DNA of 64,000 nt from CAIXSC01 sp046349915 (GCA_046349915.1 JAXMBL010000003.1:2108001-2172000); one strand, 5' to 3'. Positions 43,815 through 53,109 are shown, counted from the stretch's first letter. Translations and numbers: made by a program. The notes: generated by a model not told the origin, from the sequence alone.

Positions 43815-46535
43815 ATGTCCGAGCCATCGCTACTGACCAAGCCACTCGAACGAATGACGCATGGGCTCGTTCGCGGTCGCCTCGTCGTGCTCGCTATCTC
43901 TCTCATCGTGATGATCGCCGCCGTCTTGGTCACCTGGCAGTGGCTCGGGTTCCGCACCAGTCGTCTTGATCTGCTGAGTCCTCACAGCGAATACAATCAG
44001 CGGTGGCTCGATTATTTGGCCGAGTTTGGCGACGACGATGATGTGCTGGTGCTCGTCGCCGGCGCGGATGCGTCGGCGGTCGAGCCGGCTTTGGCGGCGA
44101 TCGCCGCCGAATTGGAGCGAAATGACGCGATGTTTGAACGCGTCTTGGCTCGCAGTGATCTCTCGCGCCTGCGTTCCAAGGCGTTGCATTTCATTCCCGA
44201 GCCAGACCTGCGAGGGCTCGTGGCCTATGTCGATGCCATGGAACCGCTCGCTCACGGCGATGTGCGAAAGATGTCGGTGGCCGCGGGACTGTCGCAAGCG
44301 TTTCAAGGGGGAGGCGATCCACGAGCGCGTGACGCGGCGCTCGCTTGGCTTCGCTCGTTGCGACAATCGCTGGACGATCAAACGGCGGATGCTCCGCTGG
44401 GCGATGAGCTGCGACCTTTGGTGGAACGCTTCGCCGAGTTTCGTGCGCGGCCTTTACTGGAGAACCAGGGGCGACTGGGCATTTGCGCCTTGAAGTTCGT
44501 CAAGCAACCGCAGGAGTTAGTGCGCAATGCGGCTCCGATCGAGCGTTTGCGCGGCCTGATCGCCGACGTCCAGTCTCGCCACCCCAATGTCAGAATTGGG
44601 GCGACAGGCATGCCGCTGTTGGAATTCGACGAGATGGCGTCGAGCCAACGGGACATGACTTTGTCCAGCCTGTTTAGTCTGGTGGGGGTGGTCGTATTTC
44701 TGATGCTCGGCTACGGCAACCTCCGCTACTCGTTGTTGGCCTTTGCGACATTGTTGTTTGGCATGGCATGGTCCTTCGGCTTTGTGACGCTCGTTGTCGG
44801 GCATCTGAATCTTTTGAGCATCTCGTTCGCCGTGATCTTGATTGGGCTGGGGATTGATTTTGGCATTCACTACCTGGCTCGTTTCTGCCAGTCCCGCAGT
44901 CAGGGCGCCACGCCGCTCGACGCCATTCTGGAGGCCGCTCGCGCGGTAGGTCCGGGCGTTGTGACCGGCGCCGTGACGACGGCTTGCGCCTTCTTTGCGG
45001 CGGGGTTGACTGAATTTGTTGGGGTGGCTGAGTTAGGAATCGTGGCGGGGGCCGGCATGCTCGTTTGCCTCCTAGCGGCCTTGGTCGTGTTGCCGCCGTT
45101 GGTGGTGACGATCGACGAGCGCTGGCCGATTCGCATGAACGGTTCGGCCTTGGGGCTGGAACCGTTGCTTGCGCGGTTGGGAAGTCGTCCCGGTTGGATC
45201 ATTTTGGGAACCGTGGTCTTGGCGGCGCTCGCCACCCCAGGCGTGATGCGGCTGCGCTACGACCACAATTTGTTGAATCTTCAGCCTGAGCGAGTCGACA
45301 GCGTGGTCTGGGAACACGTGCTGATGGACGAATCGGACCGCAGCGTCTGGTTCGCCGTCTCCATGGCCGATTCTCCCGAGGATCTGCTCCGATTGAAGCG
45401 ACGTTTTGAATCGCTGGAAACGGTGGACCGAATCGAGGAGATCGTGACCTTGCGACCCCAATCGTCGCCTGAGTCGCAGGGCTTGATTCGCGACCTCAAT
45501 GAGCGTTTCTCGCGACTTCCGGCACGCGTCCCGTTGCTGCCGGCGTTTACGGCTGAAGAGTTGGGACGTGAGTTGGGAAGAATGGGCCCTGAATTGTCTG
45601 CGGGACTGGCTAGCGATCCTGAATTAGGACGCTTGTTCGGCGAAATCCAACAGCGGCTGATGGCACTGAGTCCTGCGGAGAGTTCACGTCGCCTGAGTGC
45701 TTGGCGTCAACGCGCGACCGAATCGGCTTGGGCAGGATTGAAGCAGTTGACCGAATTTGCGGACCCGTCGCCGCCAAACGCCGGCGATCTGGATGAGGCC
45801 CTCACCAGCCGATTTGTCAGCGGCAACGGGCGTCATTTGTTGCGAGTGTATGCGAAGGGGAGCATTTGGGATCGCGAGGCGTTGACGCGGTTTGTGCGGG
45901 AAGTCGAGTCGGTCGATCCGCGGGTGACGGGGCATCCGATCCAAACGTATTATGCGTCGGGTCAGATGCAGCAGAGCTATTTGCACGCGGCGATGTACGC
46001 CTTTTTCGCCGTACTGATCGTCTTGATGATCGACTTTCAGAGCTTGCGATTATCCTTGATCGCCTATTCGCCGTTGCTGGCGGGTGTTTGGCTCTTCTTA
46101 GGTCTGCTCGGCTGGCTCGACATTCCCTTCAACGCAGCCAACATGATCGTGCTCCCATTGATCCTGGGCATCGGCATCGATAACGGCGTGCACGTCGTGC
46201 ACGACTGGCGCTCGCAGCCTGCGGGCGCCTACCGCTTAAGCCCGTCGGTGGGAGTCGCCATGTTGCTCTGTTCATCGACGACGATGGTCGGGTTTTGCAG
46301 CATGATCTTCGCCCGTCATCAAGGGCTGCGAACGCTGGGGCAGGTGCTGACACTGGGGATTGTCTGCTGCTTGGCTACTTCGTTGGGATTTTTACCCGCG
46401 GTGCTCAACGTCTGCGACCGGCGGCGACCGGGAACTGCCCGAACCGATTTGTCTCGCGGGGAATCGTCGGCGCTAGCCGATAATCGTCAGAGCGTCGAGG
46501 AGAACGCTCAGTCAGGCGACCGGCAAGCCGCCTGA
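43815..46535 (+). CDS. MMPL/RND-family exporter, HpnN-like
   Basis: 906 residues. An N-terminal helix (VVLAISLIVMIAAVLVTW), then a periplasmic domain from SRLDLLSPHSEYNQRW, five helices, a second periplasmic domain (480-730) and five more helices. Both membrane halves carry MMPL signatures (LSISFAVILIGLGIDFGIHYLARF and MIVLPLILGIGIDNGVHVVHDW), including the membrane Asp residues that move protons. The start resembles HpnN, which moves hopanoids to the outer membrane, but no hopanoid genes are near, so a lipid cargo is only a guess. GGAGGCC precedes the ATG. Confidence 0.87.
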   Translation: MSEPSLLTKPLERMTHGLVRGRLVVLAISLIVMIAAVLVTWQWLGFRTSRLDLLSPHSEYNQRWLDYLAEFGDDDDVLVLVAGADASAVEPALAAIAAELERNDAMFERVLARSDLSRLRSKALHFIPEPDLRGLVAYVDAMEPLAHGDVRKMSVAAGLSQAFQGGGDPRARDAALAWLRSLRQSLDDQTADAPLGDELRPLVERFAEFRARPLLENQGRLGICALKFVKQPQELVRNAAPIERLRGLIADVQSRHPNVRIGATGMPLLEFDEMASSQRDMTLSSLFSLVGVVVFLMLGYGNLRYSLLAFATLLFGMAWSFGFVTLVVGHLNLLSISFAVILIGLGIDFGIHYLARFCQSRSQGATPLDAILEAARAVGPGVVTGAVTTACAFFAAGLTEFVGVAELGIVAGAGMLVCLLAALVVLPPLVVTIDERWPIRMNGSALGLEPLLARLGSRPGWIILGTVVLAALATPGVMRLRYDHNLLNLQPERVDSVVWEHVLMDESDRSVWFAVSMADSPEDLLRLKRRFESLETVDRIEEIVTLRPQSSPESQGLIRDLNERFSRLPARVPLLPAFTAEELGRELGRMGPELSAGLASDPELGRLFGEIQQRLMALSPAESSRRLSAWRQRATESAWAGLKQLTEFADPSPPNAGDLDEALTSRFVSGNGRHLLRVYAKGSIWDREALTRFVREVESVDPRVTGHPIQTYYASGQMQQSYLHAAMYAFFAVLIVLMIDFQSLRLSLIAYSPLLAGVWLFLGLLGWLDIPFNAANMIVLPLILGIGIDNGVHVVHDWRSQPAGAYRLSPSVGVAMLLCSSTTMVGFCSMIFARHQGLRTLGQVLTLGIVCCLATSLGFLPAVLNVCDRRRPGTARTDLSRGESSALADNRQSVEENAQSGDRQAA

Positions 46536-46767
46536 TGACTCTTCATCGCTGTTGGAGTTGGTTTTTTTGCGTTAAGTGTTTTCTTGGTAGGTGTTTACGT
46601 TGTAATTTGGGAGGCGGGGCACTGGCCGCGGCCGGTTGCAAGCAAAATGGAGAATGCGACAGGAGCGTCGCACTTCATGGGGATGCGGCTTTTCACAAGT
46701 CGCGGATATTGCTAAGGTAGCACCCTTACGAATTTTCGACATCGGAACAGACTGGAGATTGCCACGT

Positions 46768-46866
46768 ATGGCCAAGCCCCATCGCGGACATAAGAAAGCG
46801 AATCACGGAAAACGCCCCGCCAACTCGAAGGCTCGCCGCTTAAAGCGAGCCAAGGTGCGGACTTAG
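46768..46866 (+). CDS. Tiny highly basic protein (32 residues)
   Basis: MAKPHRGHKKANHGKRPANS, then a further 12 residues ending KVRT: 13 Lys/Arg, three His and no acidic residue. That is the composition of small ribosomal or rRNA-binding proteins. GGAG lies about ten bases before the ATG, and the gene sits 43 bases before the FabZ-like gene, which has its own GGGGAGGAG. I recall similar short basic proteins being conserved in planctomycetes, but no family is claimed. The frame can be extended 44 codons upstream, without support. Confidence 0.6.
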   Translation: MAKPHRGHKKANHGKRPANSKARRLKRAKVRT

Positions 46867-46909
46867 TCGCTAGGTATCGCCGACGAGCATCCTTGGGGAG
46901 GAGCACGCG

Positions 46910-47449
46910 ATGCCCGCCAAGAACCTGATTATTGATTTGAACGAGATCGACACGACGAACCTCGTGGCGGATCTCGACGAAATCCGTCGCTACAATACGC
47001 AGCGATTCGAGATGGAATCGTTGACCGCGGTCGTGTTCTTGGACACGGAGCGGAAAATCTGCGTGGGTTACAAGGATGTGACCGCCGACGAGTTTTGGGT
47101 GCGCGGACATATGCCGGGACGCCCTCTCATGCCCGGCGTGTTGATGCTCGAAGCCGCCGCCCAGCTATGCAGTTTCTTCGCTTACAAGTTTGAAGGACTG
47201 AACAAAGGCGAGAAGTCCAACGCCATCATCGGTTTTGGTGGGTTGGACGAGGTCAAGTTTCGCGAGCCCGTGTTTCCGGGCGATCGACTCTACCTCCTTT
47301 GCCGCATGGAACGAATGCGTCCCGGTAAGGTCTTTGTGTGCAGCTTCCAAGGGGTCGTTCGAGGAGAGCTCGCGGTCGAGGGAATTCTCAAGGGAGTTGC
47401 GATTCCCAACGACATCATCAACATGCAGCCTCAAGATACGCCTCACTAG
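46910..47449 (+). CDS. FabZ-like 3-hydroxyacyl-ACP dehydratase
   Basis: 179 residues, hotdog fold. FWVRGHMPGRPLMPGVLMLEAAAQL gives the catalytic H67 and E81, 14 apart as in FabZ; the usual HFPG is HMPG. The N-terminal 35 residues are an extension relative to E. coli FabZ. The family dehydrates 3-hydroxyacyl-ACP in fatty acid synthesis; a role on a special lipid is possible given the MMPL exporter upstream, but nothing in the sequence proves it. GGGGAGGAG precedes the ATG. Confidence 0.85.
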   Translation: MPAKNLIIDLNEIDTTNLVADLDEIRRYNTQRFEMESLTAVVFLDTERKICVGYKDVTADEFWVRGHMPGRPLMPGVLMLEAAAQLCSFFAYKFEGLNKGEKSNAIIGFGGLDEVKFREPVFPGDRLYLLCRMERMRPGKVFVCSFQGVVRGELAVEGILKGVAIPNDIINMQPQDTPH

Positions 47450-47467
47450 CGTTATGTCTCCACTGTA

Positions 47468-47562
47468 CGACGGACTTCCAGTCCGTCGCCAGAGTTTGAG
47501 TGTACGACGGACATCTAGTCCGTCGCATCTGTCCAAAATCACGACGGCCACCCAGTCCATCG
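47468..47562. repeat. Three palindromic repeats at 37-base intervals
   Basis: Palindromes at 47468-47488, 47505-47525 and 47542-47562, of the form CGACGGAC-N5-GTCCGTCG, the third degenerate. Starts are exactly 37 bases apart and 16-base spacers separate them. Related copies lie at 4755-4775 and 59820-59839. They sit between the FabZ-like gene and trmB. Only three degenerate units and no cas genes, so not a CRISPR array. Confidence 0.8.
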
Positions 47563-47621
47563 CCAGCGGGGGTAGTGAGCGGACCTGAACGTCGACTGGC
47601 GACTGCAAGGAATAGAAGGCC

Positions 47622-48374
47622 ATGGGACGTCGTGCCCTGCGGAAGGTTGATCCGAAGATCGATTTGTCGGCTCATTATCGTGTCCTGACCGATCTCCAGC
47701 CTCCGCTTGATCCTCAGTCACTGTTTGCCAACGCGGCGCCGCTCGAAATCGAAATGGGGAGCGGCAAGGGGCTGTTTCTCGACAACGCGTCGGGCGCCTA
47801 CCCGGAGCGGAACTTCCTGGGCGTCGAAGTCGCTCGCAAATACTCGCAGTTCGCCGCCGCGCGACTCGCCAAGCATGGCCGCACGAACGCCTGCATGATC
47901 GATGGCGACGGCCTCCGGCTGTTTCGCGAGTTCTTGCCGGATCGCTGTGCGGCGGCGGTGCACGTTTACTTCCCCGATCCCTGGTGGAAGAAGCGGCACC
48001 GCAAGCGTCGAGTCTTAAACGCCTCGTTCTTGTTTGATGTGGTGCGAGTTCTTCAAGAAGAGGGACGCTTGCATTTTTGGACCGATGTCGAAGAGTACTT
48101 CAGGTCGACGTTGGAGTTGATCGCGCAGTTTCCGCTGCTGGTGGGGCCCCTGCCCGTTCCGGAAACGCCCGCCGCCCACGATCTCGATTTCCGCACGCAT
48201 TTCGAGCGTCGCACGCGCAAGGCGGGAGAACCCGTGTATCGCGCCGAGTTTCAGCGAGCGCCAGGCGCCGCGCCGACCGTGCGGCCCATGGTCGAAGAAG
48301 TAGATACATCCACGGCCGACGAAGACTTCGTAAACGCGGATTCGACTGAAGCGGACGCCGAAGACGCCGCCTAA
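47622..48374 (+). CDS. trmB: tRNA (guanine-N7-)-methyltransferase
   Basis: 250 residues. SAM-binding PLEIEMGSGKGLFLDNAS, the central GVEVARKYSQFAAARLAKHG and the catalytic and tRNA-binding VHVYFPDPWWKKRHRKRRVL are diagnostic of TrmB, which makes m7G46 in tRNAs. The last 35 residues are an acidic tail (ADEDFVNADSTEADAEDAA) beyond the enzyme core. It converges with the M56 peptidase gene, leaving only 24 bases between stops. Confidence 0.95.
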   Translation: MGRRALRKVDPKIDLSAHYRVLTDLQPPLDPQSLFANAAPLEIEMGSGKGLFLDNASGAYPERNFLGVEVARKYSQFAAARLAKHGRTNACMIDGDGLRLFREFLPDRCAAAVHVYFPDPWWKKRHRKRRVLNASFLFDVVRVLQEEGRLHFWTDVEEYFRSTLELIAQFPLLVGPLPVPETPAAHDLDFRTHFERRTRKAGEPVYRAEFQRAPGAAPTVRPMVEEVDTSTADEDFVNADSTEADAEDAA

Positions 48375-48398
48375 GTCGGAAAACGTCCCAGGCTTTTA

Positions 48399-51300
48399 TT
48401 AGAGCTGCGTTGGAGCGACGACGTCCACATTCACTTGAGTCTGAGTTTCCGTGCCTGGCTGCAATGGCAGGCTGCTGAATCGGACCCAATGTGTGACCGT
48501 ATGCACGGAGATCGTGACGCCTTCGACATCTTCTCGGTTAACCTTGCTGAAGAGATGTCGCTCCTCGCGCGAACCTTCTGCCACTTGAGGCGCGATCGAG
48601 TTGATCACTTGTCCGTCTACCATGAGCACTTGCACATGGGCGAAACCAAGATCACCCAATTCGCGAGCGGGCATCGTCCAAACTTCCAGCCCGTCGGCTT
48701 GCTGTTCGATGCGCAAGAGTCCCAATTGCCGCCAGATCGCGGGATACTTGGCGACCTGCTTGTCATGAGCGGGATTCCCCTTGTGGTCATAAGTGCGCGA
48801 AGTGACTTCATGGCCAAAACCGACTCGCAATGTAGCCGTCTTTTCAGATGTCTTTGGTACAAAATGCGTATGGAGTTGTAAGTCGATGGAGTCAGACGTT
48901 TCTCTCAAGCCATGAGGCGACAATTGAAACATAAGCGGAGGCGTTTGTGCGGGGACAAAGACGGGCGGATTGGCGCGAACTCCTCCGGCCTCCACTTCGA
49001 TCCACGCTGATCGTGCGCGTAAGGCGTCGACAAAGGCCGTCTGACCATGCTCCGTCAATCGCAAGATCACCTCGCGGCCGTTGGCGTACTCGGGGCGTGC
49101 GAGAATCCTGCGAGACTCATCAAGCAGTTGCTCCGTCGATCCGATCATCGTGCCGCGGCCATCCCACCAACGACGCTCGTCCTTCTCGCGCAGCTGTGCG
49201 TGAATCGTTGAAATCCCCACGAGTTCCAATCGTACGCCATTGGGTACGTCGACTTTCCAGGCGCCGGCGCCACGGTCTTGGGCTTTTCGGCGACTCCACC
49301 AGTCGAGCCATGGTTCCGGTTTGTCCTCGTAGGTCTGCTGGGACAGCTTGCGTAAATGCTGATACACCATGCCGCCCATCGCATTGCCGTTCTCAAGCTC
49401 GGACATCATCAGTGGCAGCGCGTCTTTACCACCGATACTCACCAAGGCCGCGACGGCATATCCCTGAACTCGCTTGTCGCGAAGCAAGGGCTTCAAGCGT
49501 TCCATAGACGGTTTGTCTGACAAGTTGCCGATCGATAGGATGGCTTCGATGCGAACTTGGTCGTCGGCATCGTCGGCCAGTTGAAACAGCAGGTCGGCAA
49601 ACTGCGGCGAGGGCTCGACTCGCAAAGCGTAGGCACACTCCTTGCGAATATCGACGGCTCGATCACTCCGCAACCTCGCCAACTCGGGTTCAAGCAGTTT
49701 TGGGGCTTTACCTCGTAGACTCCTCACAGCTCGACGGCGCAGCTCGTCGTTGTCATGCCGAGTCAATTCGACAAGTCGTGCGAAAGCTGATCGAGTTTCT
49801 TCGTTCAGTTGAATGGGAATCCAGTCAATGAGCCCCGCACAGTCGCTCACGATCTCGGGGCGATCCGAGTGTATTCCTTGGATGATTTCCCGCACGACTA
49901 TTGGCGTTGCGAAGCGGCACATGGCGAACGCCAGCGCGGGCCGAATCGTCCCGTCGCTTTCGGCGAGCCACGCGTCCCGCAAGGCTACAATCAGCGGTTC
50001 CGGCTTGGCGCGACTACAAAAGCCGATCGCATCGGCCAACTTTGCGGCCGAATTCCTCCATGCCGCTCGTTGGTCCTTGAGTGCATTCACCAGGACCGGA
50101 ACGGCGCCCGCGATCTCGCTCGCCGGAGTCTCCGCGGGGATCACTTTTTTCCAATGCGAGTTGTCGGACCAGCCGCCAAGATTGGGTGGAACGATTTGGC
50201 TGAATCGACGGCAGTAGGCGGCATTGATCTCAAACGGCCACTTATCTCTCGTCGTTTTTCCGACCTCTGTTGGGGATTGCGTGTCGGCCGCCAGATAGAT
50301 CGAGCAATATTCAGCGAAAGAACAATGACTCAGTGCGCGACACAACGCATCCTCATCCACCGGCTGCGTGTTTGCGCTGAAGCTGCGTGCGGAGAATCGC
50401 TGAGTGAAATAGGCGAGGCGGACCAACGCCGGCAGTTCTTGCGTACCGCCCAACTCGTCGATGACCCATGCTAAACGCATCGAAGGAGTCCGAGTTTCTG
50501 CTGGGGTTGTGAATTCACTTTCAGGGGCTCGCTGCATCTCGTCGCGCAATAGCTCAAGCAGATGCGGAGTCGCTGCTTTACCGAGAACGATCAGACGTTC
50601 GCGAGTGGTTTCCTCATTGTTGGCAAGATTTCGAGCCAACGCTGCCACTCGCTCCTTGGTCACCGAGGCCATGAATTCAGGACGTTGACGTTCGCGCGCC
50701 ACGACGAAATCGGACTTCACCTCGTTCCACCATCGCTCCCATTCCGCGGCGGTGAATTGATGCTTGCGACCCGTCAGTTCCCAAAGAGCCGAGGTCAGTG
50801 CCAGTGAAGACATCGCCGCCGAGGGGGGGCGAGTAGTTAGTTCAGAATCGTTGAGTCGACGCAAGGATTGAATGAGCACGGGAATGGAATTCGCATTTCC
50901 CGTGGATCGAAGAACAAGAGCAAGGTGGCTTTGGACCTGCGGCGCTGCGGAGGGGAGTCGCTCCTGTGTGCGGATTCGTGCGGATTCTCCGAGCGAGATG
51001 AGTTGGCGGACTCGCGGGTCCAATCGAGCGTCATCGGCAAACTGCTCCGTCCAACGCTCCACTTGCCAAGCTGACGGTGGCCCGTTGGGTTGTGTCGCAA
51101 AGCTGCCGCTCGTCATCGAGAAATGGGAGACTCGCGGTCCTTTTTGAAGCTGGTCAAGCAACGAAATAGGATCGCGAATGTGGCTCACATCGGGGATCGG
51201 CAGATTCTCGCTGGTGAATCCTTCGACGATCTCTACGATCGGCAGGGGCGATGAATCTTGATTCGTTTCATTCGGCTTCGCCCCGGCGTCCTGCTTCGCC

Positions 51301-52574
51301 CTGTGTTCCTGCTTCGCCCTGTCATTCTGGGTATTCGCCCCAGGAGATGTGGGTTGGGGAGAGGATTTTGAATCGGGGCGTTGGGCCGCCGCGAGTGGCT
51401 GAAAGGAGGGCCGGGAATGGGCGAGCGCCACGACCAGAACGATGCTCGTCAGTCCAACGAGTATCGCCAGGCGACTGTTCGGCAAATCGGACTGCGGAGA
51501 GATTTCGAGAATTCTCAGCACGCGGCGTTTCAGCTCCGAGGAACTTGAACCGGTGGCGGCGAGTGAACCGGATGCGGCGGTGAGAGCCGTGCGAACTTGA
51601 GTCGATAACTCTGCCATTCGCACCAGGGCGTCGGCATATCGTAGCCGTTCGCAGCCCGCGGCGAGCACCAGTTCGTCGCAAGCGAATTCTCGTTCCTGGC
51701 TGATTCGACGACTGACCCACCAAACAGCCGGATGAAAAAACAACACGGCCTCAAAGAGACGTTGAAGGACGTTCACCCACAGATCGAACCGGCGAATATG
51801 GGCCAATTCGTGAGCCAGCAACGACTGGAGTTGTTCGAGCGACAAGCTGGTCATCGCCACACTGGGAAGCAAGATGAGTGTTCTCAACACACCGGTGACG
51901 ATGGGAATGGAAACCTCGGCGCTCCACGCCAAAACAGGCTGCACTCGCAATCCCACACGGCGGCACTGCTGCTGGAAAACCTGCAGGATGGCTGTGTCCG
52001 CTACCAACGTGGCTCGTTGTCGCAGGCGTTGAGCTTGCCAGACGCCTAGTACTAACCGAATCAGCAGAGATCCGACGCCCGCGAGATAAGCGAGTGCGAG
52101 CCACGGCGCCAGCATGCTCCATGACTGCCAGGAAAACATCGCCGTGCCAGATGGACGAGAGGCGGAATTGGCAGCCAAATGATCGGTCGCCGTTGTCGCC
52201 TGCAACGTATCGGTTGGCAAGCTTTGATTACTGGCGAGCGAGGATGTTGGGGAAGTCGTTGCCGATCGCGTCGCGAAGTGGTCTTTTCGAACACCGCTAT
52301 GTTCCGGCTGGTCCATCTTCACCGCTATGTTGTGCGAGGAAGTCGGAGGTGAGTCGAGTGGCGAGATGCGAGTGAACGTGATGATGACGAGGGCCATCAT
52401 GATCGTCATTGATGCTACATGGAGGGTGTAGCGAAGGTTGGCCTTCGCGCCACCCAGAAGCCGATCGCCGAAAGCCGTGACCAGCGCCACGAGACTTCCC
52501 TGCCACAAGAAATGAGCGAATGTGCTGATCAGTCGGCAGGCAAATGAGGGATCGATCAAGTCGGTGACATGCAT
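48399..52574 (-). CDS. M56 (BlaR1/MecR1-like) membrane metallopeptidase fused to HEAT repeats
   Basis: 1391 residues. The first 320 form the M56 domain: membrane helices near 20-40, 50-70 and 150-180, and the gluzincin motif H255-E-L-A-H259 with FACDELVLAAG downstream. Next comes a helix near 370-390 and a low-complexity linker. Residues about 520-1110 look like HEAT or PBS-lyase-type repeats (RRRAVRSLRGKAPKLLEPELARL, VRIEAILSIGNLSDKPS). The C-terminal 280 residues are a soluble domain I do not recognise. There is no penicillin-binding domain, so the sensed signal is probably not a beta-lactam. It lies 25 bases after the BlaI-type repressor gene. ATG 52574 has GGAG upstream. Confidence 0.82.
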   Translation of the reverse strand: MHVTDLIDPSFACRLISTFAHFLWQGSLVALVTAFGDRLLGGAKANLRYTLHVASMTIMMALVIITFTRISPLDSPPTSSHNIAVKMDQPEHSGVRKDHFATRSATTSPTSSLASNQSLPTDTLQATTATDHLAANSASRPSGTAMFSWQSWSMLAPWLALAYLAGVGSLLIRLVLGVWQAQRLRQRATLVADTAILQVFQQQCRRVGLRVQPVLAWSAEVSIPIVTGVLRTLILLPSVAMTSLSLEQLQSLLAHELAHIRRFDLWVNVLQRLFEAVLFFHPAVWWVSRRISQEREFACDELVLAAGCERLRYADALVRMAELSTQVRTALTAASGSLAATGSSSSELKRRVLRILEISPQSDLPNSRLAILVGLTSIVLVVALAHSRPSFQPLAAAQRPDSKSSPQPTSPGANTQNDRAKQEHRAKQDAGAKPNETNQDSSPLPIVEIVEGFTSENLPIPDVSHIRDPISLLDQLQKGPRVSHFSMTSGSFATQPNGPPSAWQVERWTEQFADDARLDPRVRQLISLGESARIRTQERLPSAAPQVQSHLALVLRSTGNANSIPVLIQSLRRLNDSELTTRPPSAAMSSLALTSALWELTGRKHQFTAAEWERWWNEVKSDFVVARERQRPEFMASVTKERVAALARNLANNEETTRERLIVLGKAATPHLLELLRDEMQRAPESEFTTPAETRTPSMRLAWVIDELGGTQELPALVRLAYFTQRFSARSFSANTQPVDEDALCRALSHCSFAEYCSIYLAADTQSPTEVGKTTRDKWPFEINAAYCRRFSQIVPPNLGGWSDNSHWKKVIPAETPASEIAGAVPVLVNALKDQRAAWRNSAAKLADAIGFCSRAKPEPLIVALRDAWLAESDGTIRPALAFAMCRFATPIVVREIIQGIHSDRPEIVSDCAGLIDWIPIQLNEETRSAFARLVELTRHDNDELRRRAVRSLRGKAPKLLEPELARLRSDRAVDIRKECAYALRVEPSPQFADLLFQLADDADDQVRIEAILSIGNLSDKPSMERLKPLLRDKRVQGYAVAALVSIGGKDALPLMMSELENGNAMGGMVYQHLRKLSQQTYEDKPEPWLDWWSRRKAQDRGAGAWKVDVPNGVRLELVGISTIHAQLREKDERRWWDGRGTMIGSTEQLLDESRRILARPEYANGREVILRLTEHGQTAFVDALRARSAWIEVEAGGVRANPPVFVPAQTPPLMFQLSPHGLRETSDSIDLQLHTHFVPKTSEKTATLRVGFGHEVTSRTYDHKGNPAHDKQVAKYPAIWRQLGLLRIEQQADGLEVWTMPARELGDLGFAHVQVLMVDGQVINSIAPQVAEGSREERHLFSKVNREDVEGVTISVHTVTHWVRFSSLPLQPGTETQTQVNVDVVAPTQL

Positions 52575-52599
52575 GAGCTGTCTCCAATTCACTGGCGAT

Positions 52600-52989
52600 T
52601 TAGGACTCGTTCAGTTTGCGATCAATCAGCGTGCGGAGTTCTCGCAATTCGTGGGAGTCGAGATCCGAAGCATCGACAAGCTTCAACAGGACCGCGGACG
52701 CCGACCCTCCGAACACTCGATCGACGACATCGTCCAGCACTCGATTGCCTACCTGATCTTCCGAGATGCTGGGGCTGAACAGATAGGTATTCCCCTGCTT
52801 TCTCCGTTTGAGATACCGCTTGGCGACCATGGTGTTGAGCGTGGTGATCACCGAGGTCTTGGCTAATTCGCGCCCGGCTTCGCCGAGCGCTGCTTGGACG
52901 TCGCGCGCGAGCAGCGGCGATTGACGCCAGAGCACCTTGAGAATTTGCAATTCGAGTTCGGTGGGATACTTCGAAGCCGGCCGCGGCAT
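52600..52989 (-). CDS. BlaI/MecI/CopY-family transcriptional repressor
   Basis: 129 residues, the family length. Winged-helix DNA-binding part PTELELQILKVLWRQSPLLARDVQAAL and TSVITTLNTMVAKRYLKRRKQGNTYLFSP, then a helical dimerisation tail. Such repressors are cleaved when the M56 partner senses a signal. It heads a two-gene operon with the M56-HEAT protein. Upstream lie a sigma70-type promoter and two matching palindromes, so it probably represses its own transcription. GGGGAGG precedes the ATG. Confidence 0.93.
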   Translation of the reverse strand: MPRPASKYPTELELQILKVLWRQSPLLARDVQAALGEAGRELAKTSVITTLNTMVAKRYLKRRKQGNTYLFSPSISEDQVGNRVLDDVVDRVFGGSASAVLLKLVDASDLDSHELRELRTLIDRKLNES

Positions 52990-53029
52990 ATCGCCTCCCC
53001 TGTGCTATTGGTCGCACTCACAGACAGAA

Positions 53030-53047
53030 CGTCTAGTAACGTAGACG
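53030..53047 (-). promoter_or_regulatory. BlaI-type operator, proximal copy
   Basis: CGTCTAGTAACGTAGACG, an inverted repeat of CGTCTA. On the transcribed strand it begins directly after the -10 box, where a bound repressor would block the start site. Confidence 0.7.
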
Positions 53048-53076
53048 ATTCTAGGGAGGTGCTCGGAGGAAATCAA
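53048..53076 (-). promoter_or_regulatory. Sigma70-type promoter of the BlaI/M56 operon
   Basis: On the minus strand TTGATT (53076-53071), exactly 17 bases, then TAGAAT (53053-53048). It lies about 60 bases before the BlaI-type start codon and is flanked on both sides by the CGTCTAGT palindromes. Confidence 0.7.
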
Positions 53077-53082
53077 GAGAAT

Positions 53083-53100
53083 CGACTAGAAAACTAGACG
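53083..53100 (-). promoter_or_regulatory. BlaI-type operator, distal copy
   Basis: On the minus strand CGTCTAGTTTTCTAGTCG; it shares CGTCTAGT and the TAG(A/T)CG arm with the proximal copy. It sits just upstream of the -35 box; centres of the two copies are 53 bases apart, about five helical turns, so two dimers would lie on the same DNA face. Confidence 0.65.
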
Positions 53101-53109
53101 GGTTGGTTG

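Noticed and set aside
43815..46535. Firm HpnN (hopanoid exporter) assignment
   Set aside because: The N-terminal resemblance is suggestive, but no squalene or hopanoid genes lie nearby and the MMPL family has many cargos.
47468..47562. CRISPR array
   Set aside because: Regular 37-base spacing was noticed, but there are only three degenerate palindromic units with 16-base spacers and no cas genes.
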